A DNA stretch of 41,460 nt from Gryganskiella cystojenkinii (Eukaryota; Mortierellomycota; Mortierellomycetes; Mortierellales; Mortierellaceae): contig JAAAIG010000265.1 of NCBI GenBank assembly GCA_015852425.1, positions 1-41,460 on the forward strand, written 5' to 3'. The translations under genes and the position numbers were made by a program. Below the pieces are notes generated by a model that made no database searches, had not been told where the DNA came from, and saw only the letters and a list, made by a program, of their open reading frames with translations. Shown piece after piece: positions 1-9,669 of this stretch (within the stretch, counting starts at the first letter, position 1; every line of letters starts with the position of its first letter).

Positions 1-20
1 CTCACTACATCATCCTCACC

Positions 21-569
21 ATGTTCATCAAGTCCACCGTCGCTCTTGTCGCCACCTTCGTGCTGGTTGCCATCTCTGCCGCTCCTGCCGCTCCTGCCGC
101 TCCTGTTGACTGCCCTAAGGTCTGCACCATGGACTACCGCCCAGTTTGCGCCAAGTCCTCCACCGGCACCCTCCAGGTCTTTGGCAACGCTTGCACCCTC
201 AAGGCCCACAACTGCCAGCGCCCCAAGGAGCTCCTCACCTTTGCAAACAACGGCGAGTGCACCAACTGCCCCAAGGCTTGCACCAAGGAGTACGCCCCCG
301 TGTGCGGTGTTAACGCTGCTGGCGAGTACAAGGTCTTTGGCAACGAGTGCACTTTCAAGTCCCACAACTGTGAGAACCCTACCGTTTTGTTCACTTTCGA
401 GAACAAGGGACAATGCTGCCCCAAGGTCTGCAACAGGATGTACAGCCCAGTTTGCGCCGCGTCGGCCGACGGTGTCCGTCGCGTGTTTGGCAACGAGTGC
501 ATGCTCCAGGCCCACAACTGTGAGAAACCCACTGAGTCGTTTGCCCTTCAGAGCCAGGGAGAGTGCTAA
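21..569 (+). CDS. Secreted three-domain Kazal-type serine protease inhibitor
   Basis: Complete 182-aa single-exon frame. ATG at 21 sits in a good fungal context (CACCATG). Residues 1-20 form a signal peptide, followed by an Ala-Pro dipeptide run. Three tandem Kazal domains of about 48 residues follow, each with six Cys, the PVC signature after the second Cys, and a [FG]GN-x-C turn in place of the usual YGN-x-C. By alignment with ovomucoid third domains the P1 residue is the second one after the second Cys: Met in domain 1, Lys in domain 2, Arg in domain 3. This predicts trypsin-like targets for domains 2 and 3 and a chymotrypsin- or elastase-like target for domain 1 (inference). Kazal proteins block serine proteases by a substrate-like loop. 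Here it would act outside the cell, for example against competitor, host or own proteases. Poly(A)-type AATAAA motifs lie at 720-725 and 762-767. Confidence 0.93.
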   Translation: MFIKSTVALVATFVLVAISAAPAAPAAPVDCPKVCTMDYRPVCAKSSTGTLQVFGNACTLKAHNCQRPKELLTFANNGECTNCPKACTKEYAPVCGVNAAGEYKVFGNECTFKSHNCENPTVLFTFENKGQCCPKVCNRMYSPVCAASADGVRRVFGNECMLQAHNCEKPTESFALQSQGEC

Positions 570-1612
570 ACGTACTTTCTGCGCTTCCGCGATTAGAGGC
601 TTCTTCGTTTAGGGATACATTTCTTCCATCAACACATTTAGCATGTCATATTTTCACCTGCATTTGCATTTCATTTTTATTTTTCCTTCGGCCACAATTC
701 ATTATCAAGCGTAGATAAAAATAAATAGACCGTTTCATGGCCCTGAGGAAGGATAATTGGAAATAAATGGCTTATACATTTTATTTTATTTTTTTGGTTT
801 TTTGTTGGGCTGGTGGGGTCCAAGGTGGGTGGGTATGGAAATGCGGTCAAAAAGTCGCAGTACGTACTTGAATCTCAGCAAGGTAAAGATGGCGACAAAA
901 GAATAAAAACGAATGGATAGCCAAAGAGAGAGAAAATTGCAAGGTATAAAAGAAATACGGTAAAGGAGCTCACAATGAATAAAATTTACGGAATTGATCT
1001 ATAATAACGGAAGGCTATCAAAAATACTAGAGGCCACCATCCCGACCATTGGACAAGGCATAAAGGCACGTACCAATACGTTTCCATGTCGCTCTTCAAC
1101 CTTAACTCTGAAGCGTACGGTCTTGTGCGCCACATAGTAAAGCACAAGCTTAGAAGCTGGTGACAAAGTATCAAACTAAACAAGAAAAGAGTTTCAGAAT
1201 CTTTCATTTTATTCGTCAACTTTTCAATCTGCTGTTGAGCCAGCGAATTCCTTTCGCGCCAATGTTCTATCCATGGTCAACTGGGGCTTTAAGGCTTACA
1301 CACTGTGCTTTTGCGATGTCGTTGTGCCTGGATCTGAGATAGGGGGACCCTGGTCTCTTAACAAATGACAGGCAGGCAAGCGATCCCCGTATGGCGGTGC
1401 TCGGGTTGAAAGTTCAGGTAAGTAATGAAATAAAACGCTGAAGGTAGAAAAAGACAATCTCTAATCCACACAACCCATTGTCTTTATTGATAAGCGTCGT
1501 CTCTTTGAACTACTTAGCAACGCTTTCTTTCCAATCTCTAAACGACTGGAGTGACGTCGTCGTAGCGGCTGAGGCATTTGAGATTAAATTGCCTTCGCAT
1601 GGGGGTGAGGTT
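570..1612. other. Intergenic stretch with no supported gene
   Basis: AT-rich sequence holding the 3' flank of the Kazal gene (AATAAA at 720-725 and 762-767). The small open frames here have no signal peptide, domain or codon structure that I can recognise. Confidence 0.6.
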
Positions 1613-1693
1613 TTAATATTTGTCGTCACGAGCCTTGAGGGGATCGACCAGTCCCTCAACCGCTTTAACGATTTCCTTGCTAGGTTCGGAAAC
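1613..1693 (-). repeat. Decayed partial copy of the 4-Cys peptide propeptide, in frame after its stop
   Basis: Directly after the TAG, the same frame stays open for 26 codons to TAA at 1613-1615. It encodes a VDPLKARDD-like segment that matches VESLKARKV in the upstream propeptide. At DNA level the plus strand shows GAGCCTTGAGGG at about 1630 and again at about 1810, with further similarity around AATTTAATCTC. This looks like a tandem partial duplication of the precursor. Stop-codon readthrough is formally possible but has no further support. Confidence 0.45.
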
Positions 1694-1900
1694 CTAGGGG
1701 AGCCATTGGCACGCTGGAAGATAGTGTTTCTTCTCACAAAGGGCGACGCAGGCGGGATTACTCTGGCACGTGGGTGGGAGATTAAGTTGAAGGGTTTTCT
1801 CTACTTTACGAGCCTTGAGGGACTCGACTTGTGCGGCGGGTGCGGCAGAAACGACCGATACGGCCAAAATAAGCAGAGCGAGGCAAATTGAGATCTTCAT
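1694..1900 (-). CDS. Small secreted four-cysteine peptide
   Basis: 68-aa frame with ATG at 1900. Residues 1-19 form a signal peptide ending in a VVSA-like cleavage site. An Ala/Pro and Lys/Arg-rich propeptide follows (VESLKARKVEK), then a compact C-terminus with Cys at about 45, 51, 55 and 64 (C-x5-C-x3-C-x8-C). The C-x5-C-x3-C spacing recalls the start of defensin-like CS-alpha-beta folds, but the closing C-x-C is missing, so no family is assigned. A clean TATA box lies about 75 bp upstream of the ATG. The TAG stop is followed in the same frame by 26 more codons that resemble the propeptide (1613-1693), so this may be a shortened form of a longer repeated precursor. Function unknown; secretion is well supported. 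Confidence 0.6.
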   Translation of the reverse strand: MKISICLALLILAVSVVSAAPAAQVESLKARKVEKTLQLNLPPTCQSNPACVALCEKKHYLPACQWLP

Positions 1901-1973
1901 GCTCAGGAGAGTGGAGGGTGGAAAATGGTTGAAAGGTGCAAGATGATGATTTGTTTTAAGCGTGCTGTCGATA

Positions 1974-1982
1974 CTATTTATA
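1974..1982 (-). promoter_or_regulatory. TATA box of the 4-Cys peptide gene
   Basis: Minus strand reads TATAAATAG, about 75 bp upstream of the ATG at 1900, followed by a transcribed leader. The spacing is normal for a fungal TATA promoter of a highly expressed secreted peptide. Confidence 0.6.
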
Positions 1983-2125
1983 CAAAGCCAGGCGGCTTTA
2001 CCCAGCAGTTTGCCTTACGTTGACTCCTTTGTTCAGCTACGCCCTCAACGCCCTCTATGCGCATATCCAGCCTGCATGGTTTACAGGACTGCCAACACAA
2101 ATAAAAATAAATAGTCCACCTGTTC

Positions 2126-2790
2126 GATCCATTCCTACTTTGAGTTTATCCACCCTGGCCTAAACCTGTGTTCGACGTTTGCATTCAGAACTGTCCATTG
2201 GTGAACTGTCCGGTTTGTTGAGAGCAGGTAGCCGAATTAATACATCGTAAATACCGCTTCCGCCCCCGGCAAATCTTTGGCCAGAAGGCTATAGGGCAAG
2301 TGTGCAAAGACAAGACAAGGGCCTTGCCCACATGAGGGACCATTCCTTCTTGAAGTTTATCTGCTCCCGGGCCTGAACGCCCTCACTTTTGTGATATGTG
2401 TTCGACGTTTGAATTCAGAGCAGTCTATTGGTCAACTCTCCAATTGGTTGAGAGTAGGTAACCAAATTAATCGCTTTTGTCCCCACTTTAGGCACCCTTT
2501 GGTCAGAAGGCTAGTGGACCTTGATAAACAAGAGGCAACGCCCGCATGATAGATCCATTCCTTCTTGAAGTTTATCTGCTACGGGGTCCGAACGCCCTCC
2601 CTTTTGTGATATATGTTCGACGTTTGAATTCAGAGCAGTCCATTGGTCAACTCTAAAATTCGTTGAGAGCAGGCAACCTAATTAATCGCCCCACTTTAGG
2701 CATTCTTTGGTCACAAGGCTAGTGAACCTTTCCTTTTTCCTGGAGAAACGATAGAAAAACAAGAGGCAATGCTCTCACAATTAGTCCAAT
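2126..2790. repeat. Degenerate tandem repeat, unit about 213 bp, three copies plus a partial
   Basis: Copies begin at about 2126, 2339 and 2552 with GA(T)CCATTCC-TTTGAGTTTATC. Each contains TGTTCGACGTTTG-ATTCAGA, a TTGAGAGCAGGTA block followed by AATTAAT, then TTTGGTCAGAAGGCTA. A partial last copy ends near 2790. The copies have diverged by substitutions and small indels. No open frame runs through them. The array lies upstream of the 4-Cys peptide promoter. Confidence 0.75.
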
Positions 2791-2984
2791 CCTTGTTCCG
2801 CCCCGGGAGGCACATCTTTCGGTAGCCTCAAAATATTTACGACAGGAAAAATATTTAGAAAAATGATCGAAGAAACGTTGATTTATCGACTTCATTCAAA
2901 AGTTTAAAATGAAAGATGATGCGCTGATATGCAAACAAAATTATGGACCAAAATGAAAAAGAGTAAGAGGAAACCAACCATCCA

Positions 2985-3360
2985 CCACTCCGGATTCTTC
3001 CAAGCATATTCAAGTCCTGGATTTGCATCAGTTCCATCTGTCGGAACCAGCGATGGTCCAAATCGTCCTTCATCGAGATTTTTTCCTTCCATCGAAGACA
3101 AAGTGTCCCCTCCAAAAGACCCATCAAATCTTCCCCCTCATTCGGATCGAACCAAGTATCATCCCCCGGATGGACCCCAAAGATCGGTTGAAACAAGAAC
3201 CTCGTACAGGTCCCCTCTCGCTTTGAATTGTAAAGCCTCGGCGATTCCCTCCAAATCTTGCTGGTCCACTTGACGGCGTGTTAGATCCAGCTCTAGGGGC
3301 AGATCGCCCGTTATGCAATCGCATATAGAATCAACCCGAACGCGAACACATCCTGTGGCA
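2985..3360 (-). pseudogene. Remnant of a protein kinase C-lobe
   Basis: On the minus strand, starting near 3355, a frame reads DVFAFGLILYAI, closely like the DVWSFG-x-x-L-x-E segment (subdomain IX) of protein kinases. A one-base shift then gives ITGDLPLELDLTRR and about 50 further open codons, and a second shift leads into the frame ending near 2990 (GDDTWFDPNEGEDL and onward). The catalytic HRD and DFG motifs are not present upstream. This is a truncated, frameshifted fragment. Kinase origin is inferred from one motif and the general style. Confidence 0.4.
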
Positions 3361-3637
3361 ACCCCGAACAGTGATTTTGAACAGAGTTCCTAATATTTCA
3401 TGTCGCATCAAATTGTAATCATAAGTGATGACCTATGCGATCACAGTGAAGATGACAAGCCTTATCCGGTTCTCTTCCGGGTCCTTAGGTTTATTTCAAA
3501 TACTTGCTGCCCTCGAGATTGTACAGCTTATTACTGTTAAAATGATATGGAATGTAGTGTTAGGTATGCATGGTGTGATTGATACAGAGAGGAAGCACTG
3601 TCGAAAAATGCCAACTCTCGCATGCTGATTTTTATTA

Positions 3638-5652
3638 TTATTTCCGATTGCCAACCTGGGTGGTCACACTCTTGGCGCGGTAGGCGATCCAAGGTTTAAT
3701 ACCGCGTTTGAAGCCTTTGGCAGGACCCTTGATTGCGTTGTGAAAGTCGGCAATGGTCCAGCCGAGGTTATTTCCAGGCAGGTTGGAGCGGTCAATGGAA
3801 TAATCCCAGGCAACATCTTCTTGAATCTGCTTCTCATAAGCATCGATGCGCGCATCCAGAGCTTCGTTGTTGAAGATCATTTGGGTAATCGTGCGGAGAA
3901 TTGTCTCAAATTGCTTGTTGATATCCTTATTCTGGAGGATGAGCTTGGAAACGAGAGGGCGGACTGTGGCGGTTTGTTTCATGCGACTTTGTGCAAATTC
4001 CTTGTAGGTTGTGTCGACATCTGGGCGGTTGCCATCACTGAATGTGTGATCAAAGTCAGTGGGGATGAACTGCCAGACATTGCGCTGTGGGTTGAAGTAC
4101 ATTAAGTAGTTGTGACCGTTCCACCAGTAGCCGTCCCCGGACGCAGTCAAGTACTCAATTGCCATGGAATGAAGGTAGCTCTCTAGGTCTAGGCGCTGGT
4201 TCCAAAAGGTGAGACCTCCAGGTGCGGCGGGATCCCAGTCTTGAAGATCCTTCATGAAGGAGATAAACCGCTTCATGGGTTCGTCCTTGGGATCATCACC
4301 GTGAAACTTGTTTTCATAGATTTTAGGACTGTAGTTAACAGCGAGTGGTCCATTGTAGGCCAGGGTAGCCGTACCCCCCGAGCCCATCTGGTATAGCGAT
4401 CCCAGGGTTTCCTTGTTTTTGATGGTGCCGCGGTGAACGGTGGTCATGAAGAAAGACTCCGCCATGTCTTCGAGCATCAGGTAAAAGCCATGAGGTTTGC
4501 CATTAACGAACACACGCACGTAACTGCCCTGAGTAGACACGACGCCTGCCGAGTTGAGGACATCCAGGTACAACCTCTCACGAAGCATCGTCGGCTCAGT
4601 ATACTCCGCACGCAGCTTGATGACTGGCCGGTCAAAGAATGTCTCGCCATTGTTTTCATCAAACTTGAGGCGCATTGACACCTTCTTATATTTGCGAGAA
4701 GCTTTGCCAGAGATCTTGAGCTCGACTTGGTTGACAGAGTAGACAGTGTCGGCATTTATAAACTTGAAACCTACCGAGATGGCCGCATGTTCCCTGTCCA
4801 TTGGGTGGTTGAACAGGTCAGAAACCAATTTCGGGTCAGCCGTGAGGTGGATCGTGGCAATCTGGGAGCTATCAAAGGCCTTTGATGGCTTGGGACGAAC
4901 ATCTTTGTAGACCTGCTTGATCGAAGGCAGGTTTGTAATGGTGGTTTTACGATTGAAAAACTCGTTCGGAGTGGCGGTAGCATCCTTATTGGTGAAGTCA
5001 CGCAAGAAATTCTCGCGAGCAATGACATCGTTCTTGTGGTTGAGTTGTACATAGCGGTAGCTAGAAGCGGAGACTCCAGTGACTTTGCCGGTCCACAGAG
5101 GTGACGTGGCATCTGACTTCTGCAGAGGGAAGATCCTTTTATCGATCTCAACGGCGTATCGATCAGTCAAAGTATCGGGGAAAGCTATTACATTGTAAGT
5201 CACTGTAAAATAATATCGAGGAAGAGTGAATATTGTTGTTATGTTTGTGTCGATGACCGTAGAAATCAACGCAAGTCATCAAGAACAAAGGCTATCTGAA
5301 GAAAAACGCCGAGTGTAAATGCCATCATCGTAAGGATGAACAGAAAGATTGGCGAGATTGCTGTTGAGGGAATGAAGAAGCTTTGTAAGAGAAAATAGGG
5401 ACGTTAAATATTCTAATGTTCATCCCTATCTGCTATTGCGTCAGGTAGAATAATGATTGAGCTGGAACTATGGTCTTTGATAGACGTGAGGTAGACAGAG
5501 GAGATGCGTAATGCCGAAGTCCCGTGAACACCAAAGGTAATTTTCGAGTCACTATCACCAACTAGGAAGGTGAGAGACGCTAAAAGGAACTTACCATCGG
5601 CGAAGACGCCGGATGCTAGAGCTATAAGACTTGTGATGAGAATGATGAGCAT
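3638..5652 (-). CDS. CotH-like secreted protein (spore-coat CotH kinase family), two exons
   Basis: Join of 5652..5595 and 5202..3638 (intron 5594..5203, GTAAGT donor, TTTTACAG acceptor) gives 540 aa. Exon 1 encodes only a signal peptide (MLIILITSLIALASGVFAD). The join restores the VTYNVIAFPD start typical of fungal CotH proteins. The body carries the family core: an LKISGKASRKYKK segment, a GKPHGFYLMLEDM segment, and the acidic metal-site motif DFDHTF with Asp at about 402 and 404. Bacterial CotH is an atypical protein kinase of the spore coat. In Mucorales some family members are surface invasins, but this gene shows no C-terminal hydrophobic or Ser/Thr-rich GPI signal (it ends VGNRK), so it is probably secreted or wall-associated. 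Substrate and role here are unknown. The 392-nt intron is long for this locus. An additional small exon inside it cannot be excluded, but the join needs none. Confidence 0.85.
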
Positions 5653-6929
5653 CGGAGTGAATAAAGAAAGTACAAAGAAAAAGGAACAAGCGATGTGTCG
5701 AAAGAGAAGAACTAAAGGAATAGTCCACTAGAGAAGAATCCAGAGAGTGAGTGACGTTGAATGGAGAAAAAGACGGGTAACGGAAGGAGAAGGACAGGAA
5801 AATGAGGAGTCACGAATAGGAAAAGACGGAGGACTAAGGTCTGAGGGTATGTGCCATGAATGATTCAAAGCAGAAGGATGCGCCTTGAGGGGTCAGGCGA
5901 GAGAACAATGCGTGATCGTTATGAGCAGGGTCACAGCCTAACGATTGGCGTTTCTCCGAGATAGCATGTTTTAAATACTATCTATCTGTAAGCGATTTCT
6001 CTTTTATCACACTCCCACCGACAGGAATCCAAAAGCTTGTTCCACCTAATAACATATTGCGACATGTTTGAAAACGATATATTTCTAGTGTATCGTAAAG
6101 TAGGGTTAGTCTGTACTAATGCACCCTTATAACGAGTCCTTCGATGAAGATGGTGGATGATGCAAAGAGTGAGATACATCTGTAATACCTGTATTACATA
6201 CTTATGATTTTGCTTTCACACAGCGCGATAGAATGAAACTCTTTTTTTGCCTTCTGTTTAGCTAACATAGAACAGCGCCGGAGAGATCCAAATATGGTGT
6301 TGTCTGCATCTTACTGTATCAAGATAGAGAGAAAGAAAAGTGTGAGCAGAAAGGAGAACCAGCAACGAGAATGAGCATCAAGGAGGTGTAAATATTAATA
6401 GCTACCTTGGCCACCAGCTCACCGCGTTGCTGAACTCGCGGAGTGATCACCCCAATAACAGGCTTCGTTTCGTCTTAAGGACAGTGAGAAAAAAAAAGAT
6501 TGGGATGCAAAAGCTTTTTAAAGTAAAATCCATAGTTTGAGGAACCATGAATTCACAGCTTTGTCTCCATATCGATTGTGAAATGATGACCACTGTCCCA
6601 GTATTGGACTCAACAAAAATCTGCTCAACATTTCATGGCCAAGGGACGTCGACGAATAATTCATGGGAGACAGGAGACAACATCGAGGAAAGGGAAACTA
6701 TATTGACGCCGGAAACTTCTAGGGAAAAAAAAGGAGTCGAGCAAACAGAAAGGCTCTAATATGTCCTCCTGCTCTGTCCTCCTTTTCTTTTTTTTCTCGG
6801 CATCGACTGCAAATTGTTTTGCGTCCTTTGCATCTTTTGGTGTCTCAGAAACAACTTTTTCGTTCTTTGGTTTGGCGGGTTGGGAATGATTGATGCTTTT
6901 CCTGTCCATTCATACATTGGACTTCATCA
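5653..6929. other. Intergenic stretch with no supported gene
   Basis: Upstream region of the CotH-like gene. The minus strand at about 6395-6480 has a short open stretch ending at a possible GTAGCT donor, but with no start, partner exon or recognisable domain. Nothing else is supported. Confidence 0.5.
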
Positions 6930-7400
6930 CTTCTGAGGCACTCCCTCTCCTTTGCAACGCCCCCACTTTTGCGGCTCATCCCTTCACCTTTGCAGCAGTC
7001 AACCGCAGTCATCACTTTGGCAGCACATCCCATACAATACATTGGCGACGATCATCCGCAGTCATCAATTTTAGAGCACATTCATTTCCAAGGCAATTAC
7101 CCTCTCCCTCGTCGACGCCATTACATTCCCCTCTCCTTTTGCAACAGTCATCTGGGGTCACCACTTTTGCGACACAACACATCATATCGCGTTTGGTTGG
7201 TGGCTTGAAATGATGCTTTTTTCTTTTCATGCCTGCAAGCATCGGATGCAATCAATTCTCTTCCTCACTTTTACGGCATATCCTCTCTCCGTTGTAACAA
7301 TCATCCATCGCCATCTGCCACACTCATCTGCAGTCTCCGCCTTTGTGGCAGTCATCGCTTTCCCTTCGCGCAATTACACTCTCAACACTCAGCTGTAACA
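6930..7400. repeat. Degenerate repeat block rich in CAGTCATC units
   Basis: Repeated variants of GCAGTCATC followed 10-20 bp later by TTTTGCG or TTTGGCAGCACA occur at about 6995-7030, 7055-7080, 7145-7185, 7298-7330 and 7345-7365. Spacing is irregular (60-130 bp). On the minus strand some copies translate as Cys-containing AKVxTADDCCK-like segments, but frames break between copies, so I treat it as a decayed repeat rather than a gene. Confidence 0.4.
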
Positions 7401-7551
7401 ATAGCCTTTGAGATTTTGGAATGAATTGACCTCAAGTAGCACAGTCGCCCTGAGGCGGATCGAGCAGAAGTGCCACGAGGAGCAGCAATGTCGAGCTGAC
7501 AACGAAGTAATAGTTCTACAGAGTCTTTTTTACACAGATTTAATAGGGACA

Positions 7552-8275
7552 TTAAGAGTCACGGCGTACTGTCTGGGACGAGCTACAAGGGGGATTTTTC
7601 TTTGGACATCGATAGGCTTCTCCAGGACCTAGGCGAATGAACTTGCCATCGGTTGTTGCAATAGTGGAGAGCGTGTCCAAGGGTTGGAATAGTCGAGGGG
7701 AATCTGGAGGCTGATGTCGCTCGAGATAGTCTCAGAGTCCCTGCAACACCTGTTCGTCATCGATGACCAGGACGATGGCCTAGAATCGCAGAGAGGAAAG
7801 GAAATGGGATAAAAAAATAAAGAAAGGAACGTTAGTGGATACATACTGTATATCAGGAGGGAGTTTTTTTCTTTGTAAAGCAACATGATTAAATAAGGAA
7901 GACGCTGGATTTTCTCGTTTATTTCAACCTTACCTTTTGTCGATCCTCCAACTGCTCCGCTAGAAACAAGAGACATATTCTCCCAGGAAAGTCGACGTCT
8001 TGCGCCTTGTAATCGAGCAAAAGTCTCTAGCTCTTTCAGAGTTGCTCGTCCTGAGTGAAAAGAGTGGCTTGAAGTCGGTTTCTGACCTTTTTTGGGAGCC
8101 TGTCCAAGGGAGCAATCGAGGAAAGGCCCGGATCAGTACCTGGTGTATTTCTCGGCGTGTCAAGGTCTTTTGCTACGTGTTCGTCCTTTGGATCTCGTTG
8201 CCGTTGTATTCCCTCCTCGTGTGGTTTTTGTACTTGTAGGAGTCTGTCGCTGTGACTTGCATATCTCGGTATCAT
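7552..8275 (-). pseudogene. Broken unrecognised gene with one probable intron
   Basis: A minus-strand frame runs from about 8275 (79 open codons ending QATLFTQDEQL) through in-frame stops to LEDRQK. It can be spliced at a GTAAGG donor near 7933 to an acceptor (CTAG) near 7780, continuing as AIVLVIDDEQVLQGL, then a stop, then about 48 open codons to a TAA at 7552-7554 (including FIRLGPGEAYRCPKK). At least three stop codons interrupt it. Splice sites in the right phase plus protein-like sequence suggest a decayed gene. I do not recognise the family. Confidence 0.3.
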
Positions 8276-8289
8276 TGGCGCCTCCCTCT

Positions 8290-9669
8290 CTACCCTTCCA
8301 GCTTCTCAAGGGTAGCTTCATCTTTATCCTCCTCCTCGTCTAGTTTGCCGTTGTTTTCGTCTTGCTCCTTGCCAAAAACGTCGATGTCGATCGCATCATT
8401 GGGTGACAAGTGTGAGGCACTTGAAGGCAGGTGGGCTTGGTATGAAGTAGATTGCGCGTGTGATGGCGGTAGCTGATGAATTGTACCACTGGAAGTAGCA
8501 AAGGAATCGAGCGGAGTCTGAGACCTTAATCGGGGTCTTTTCCACTGTAAAGCTGACGGCGAAATAGAAACTGCGCCGGGCTGTCGAGGATGACGACCCG
8601 ACACCGGCTTTTTTTCTTTTCCGTTGTTTCTGATCATCGTCTCGTGGACGCTACTGATCCGGGTCTTTCGCGTCGGAGAACGACCTCGTAGTTCGTCCTG
8701 ATAACGACGCTGATGCCGGTGAAGCCGTTTCTCCGAGATCTCTTCAGCAGTCAAGTCTTCCTCACTGTCAACAGTCAACCGACGACGACGTGGGTTAGAA
8801 GGGTTTATCGTCGTGGAGATCCAAGTCGATGTTGTGGCCATAGGCATGGTTATGATCGCAGTTGTATTCGTCGTTCTCGGATCCATGGCAATGTTCAAAG
8901 GGACATGGCCAAGATTAGAGCCGGACTCGTTGTTAGACGAGCCGCCACCACCGCGGTTGTCGTAGCCAACGCTTTGGAGAGTGACCGTGGCGTTTTCATC
9001 ATGCCAATTGCCGAGGTCAGCGCCAGAGAGTCCGCCGCCGCCACCACCATCGCCGCCAAATGGGGGAGGAGGAGGACTCGATTCAGAAGAAGAGCCATCA
9101 CCATCTCCATCTTCCTCATCACCGTCGGCACCTTCGTCGTCTTCATCGTCATCGTCACCATCGCCATCGGCAAGAGCAGCCACTTGTACTGTTGGGGCAT
9201 GACCGAGATTGTTTCCGGGCAGCAGCAGGGCAGGCTCGATTCCCGCGTGTAAGTTGGGTGGGGTGGTCAGCGCAGCATAGAAATGCATATGCCCATAATT
9301 GTTACAGTTCACGAAGACGACTGACTTGTTTCGGGCGGATTGAGAGGTCACAAGGGGAGGATTTGGAGGTGGATAGTATTGGTGGCCATGCGGATGGTGA
9401 TGAGGGTGGTGATGATTGTTATCGTTGTTGGGGTTGGGTTGCAACTGAGGGTTGTTTTGATTGCTGTTGTCGTTACCGACATGGTGACCGTGGGTATGAT
9501 AGTCGTTGGCAGTCCAGTTGATGGGTTGCAATTGAGGGTTGTTGGTGTTGTCGTCGTTGTCGTTGTTGTTTGCGTTATTCGAGTTGTTGCTATTGTTGGT
9601 GTTGTTTGTGTTGTTGTTGCCCTGACCGTTATGAGCCCAATTGGAGGGATTACCGTGCGAACGAGACAT
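8290..9669 (-). CDS. Low-complexity, Asn/His/acid-rich protein with NNYGHMHFYA motif
   Basis: 459 aa from ATG at 9669; codons further upstream in the open frame contain only a TTG. Order of segments: Asn-rich tract (about 18-45), His-rich tract with HHHPHHHPHGH (about 85-100), the motif NNYGHMHFYA at residues 123-132, two NLGH[AV]P repeats, an acidic run (GDGDDDDEDDEG), a Pro/Gly tract (PPPPPF, GGGGGG), basic clusters PRRRR and RLHRHQRRYQ that could be nuclear localisation signals, and an acidic C-terminus. No folded domain is recognised. The basic clusters and prion-like composition suggest a nuclear regulator or scaffold (inference). The motif recurs in the gene at 38387-40879. The gene appears intronless. 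Confidence 0.7.
   Translation of the reverse strand: MSRSHGNPSNWAHNGQGNNNTNNTNNSNNSNNANNNDNDDNTNNPQLQPINWTANDYHTHGHHVGNDNSNQNNPQLQPNPNNDNNHHHPHHHPHGHQYYPPPNPPLVTSQSARNKSVVFVNCNNYGHMHFYAALTTPPNLHAGIEPALLLPGNNLGHAPTVQVAALADGDGDDDDEDDEGADGDEEDGDGDGSSSESSPPPPPFGGDGGGGGGLSGADLGNWHDENATVTLQSVGYDNRGGGGSSNNESGSNLGHVPLNIAMDPRTTNTTAIITMPMATTSTWISTTINPSNPRRRRLTVDSEEDLTAEEISEKRLHRHQRRYQDELRGRSPTRKTRISSVHETMIRNNGKEKKPVSGRHPRQPGAVSISPSALQWKRPRLRSQTPLDSFATSSGTIHQLPPSHAQSTSYQAHLPSSASHLSPNDAIDIDVFGKEQDENNGKLDEEEDKDEATLEKLEG

Noticed and set aside
46..612. 188-codon plus-strand frame over the Kazal gene
   Set aside because: Shadow frame; Pro/Ser-rich translation of the Kazal coding sequence without signal peptide or Cys pattern.
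6395..6480. Short minus-strand open stretch ending at a possible donor (VIGVITPRVQQRGELVAK)
   Set aside because: No start, no second exon and no recognisable family; too short to support.
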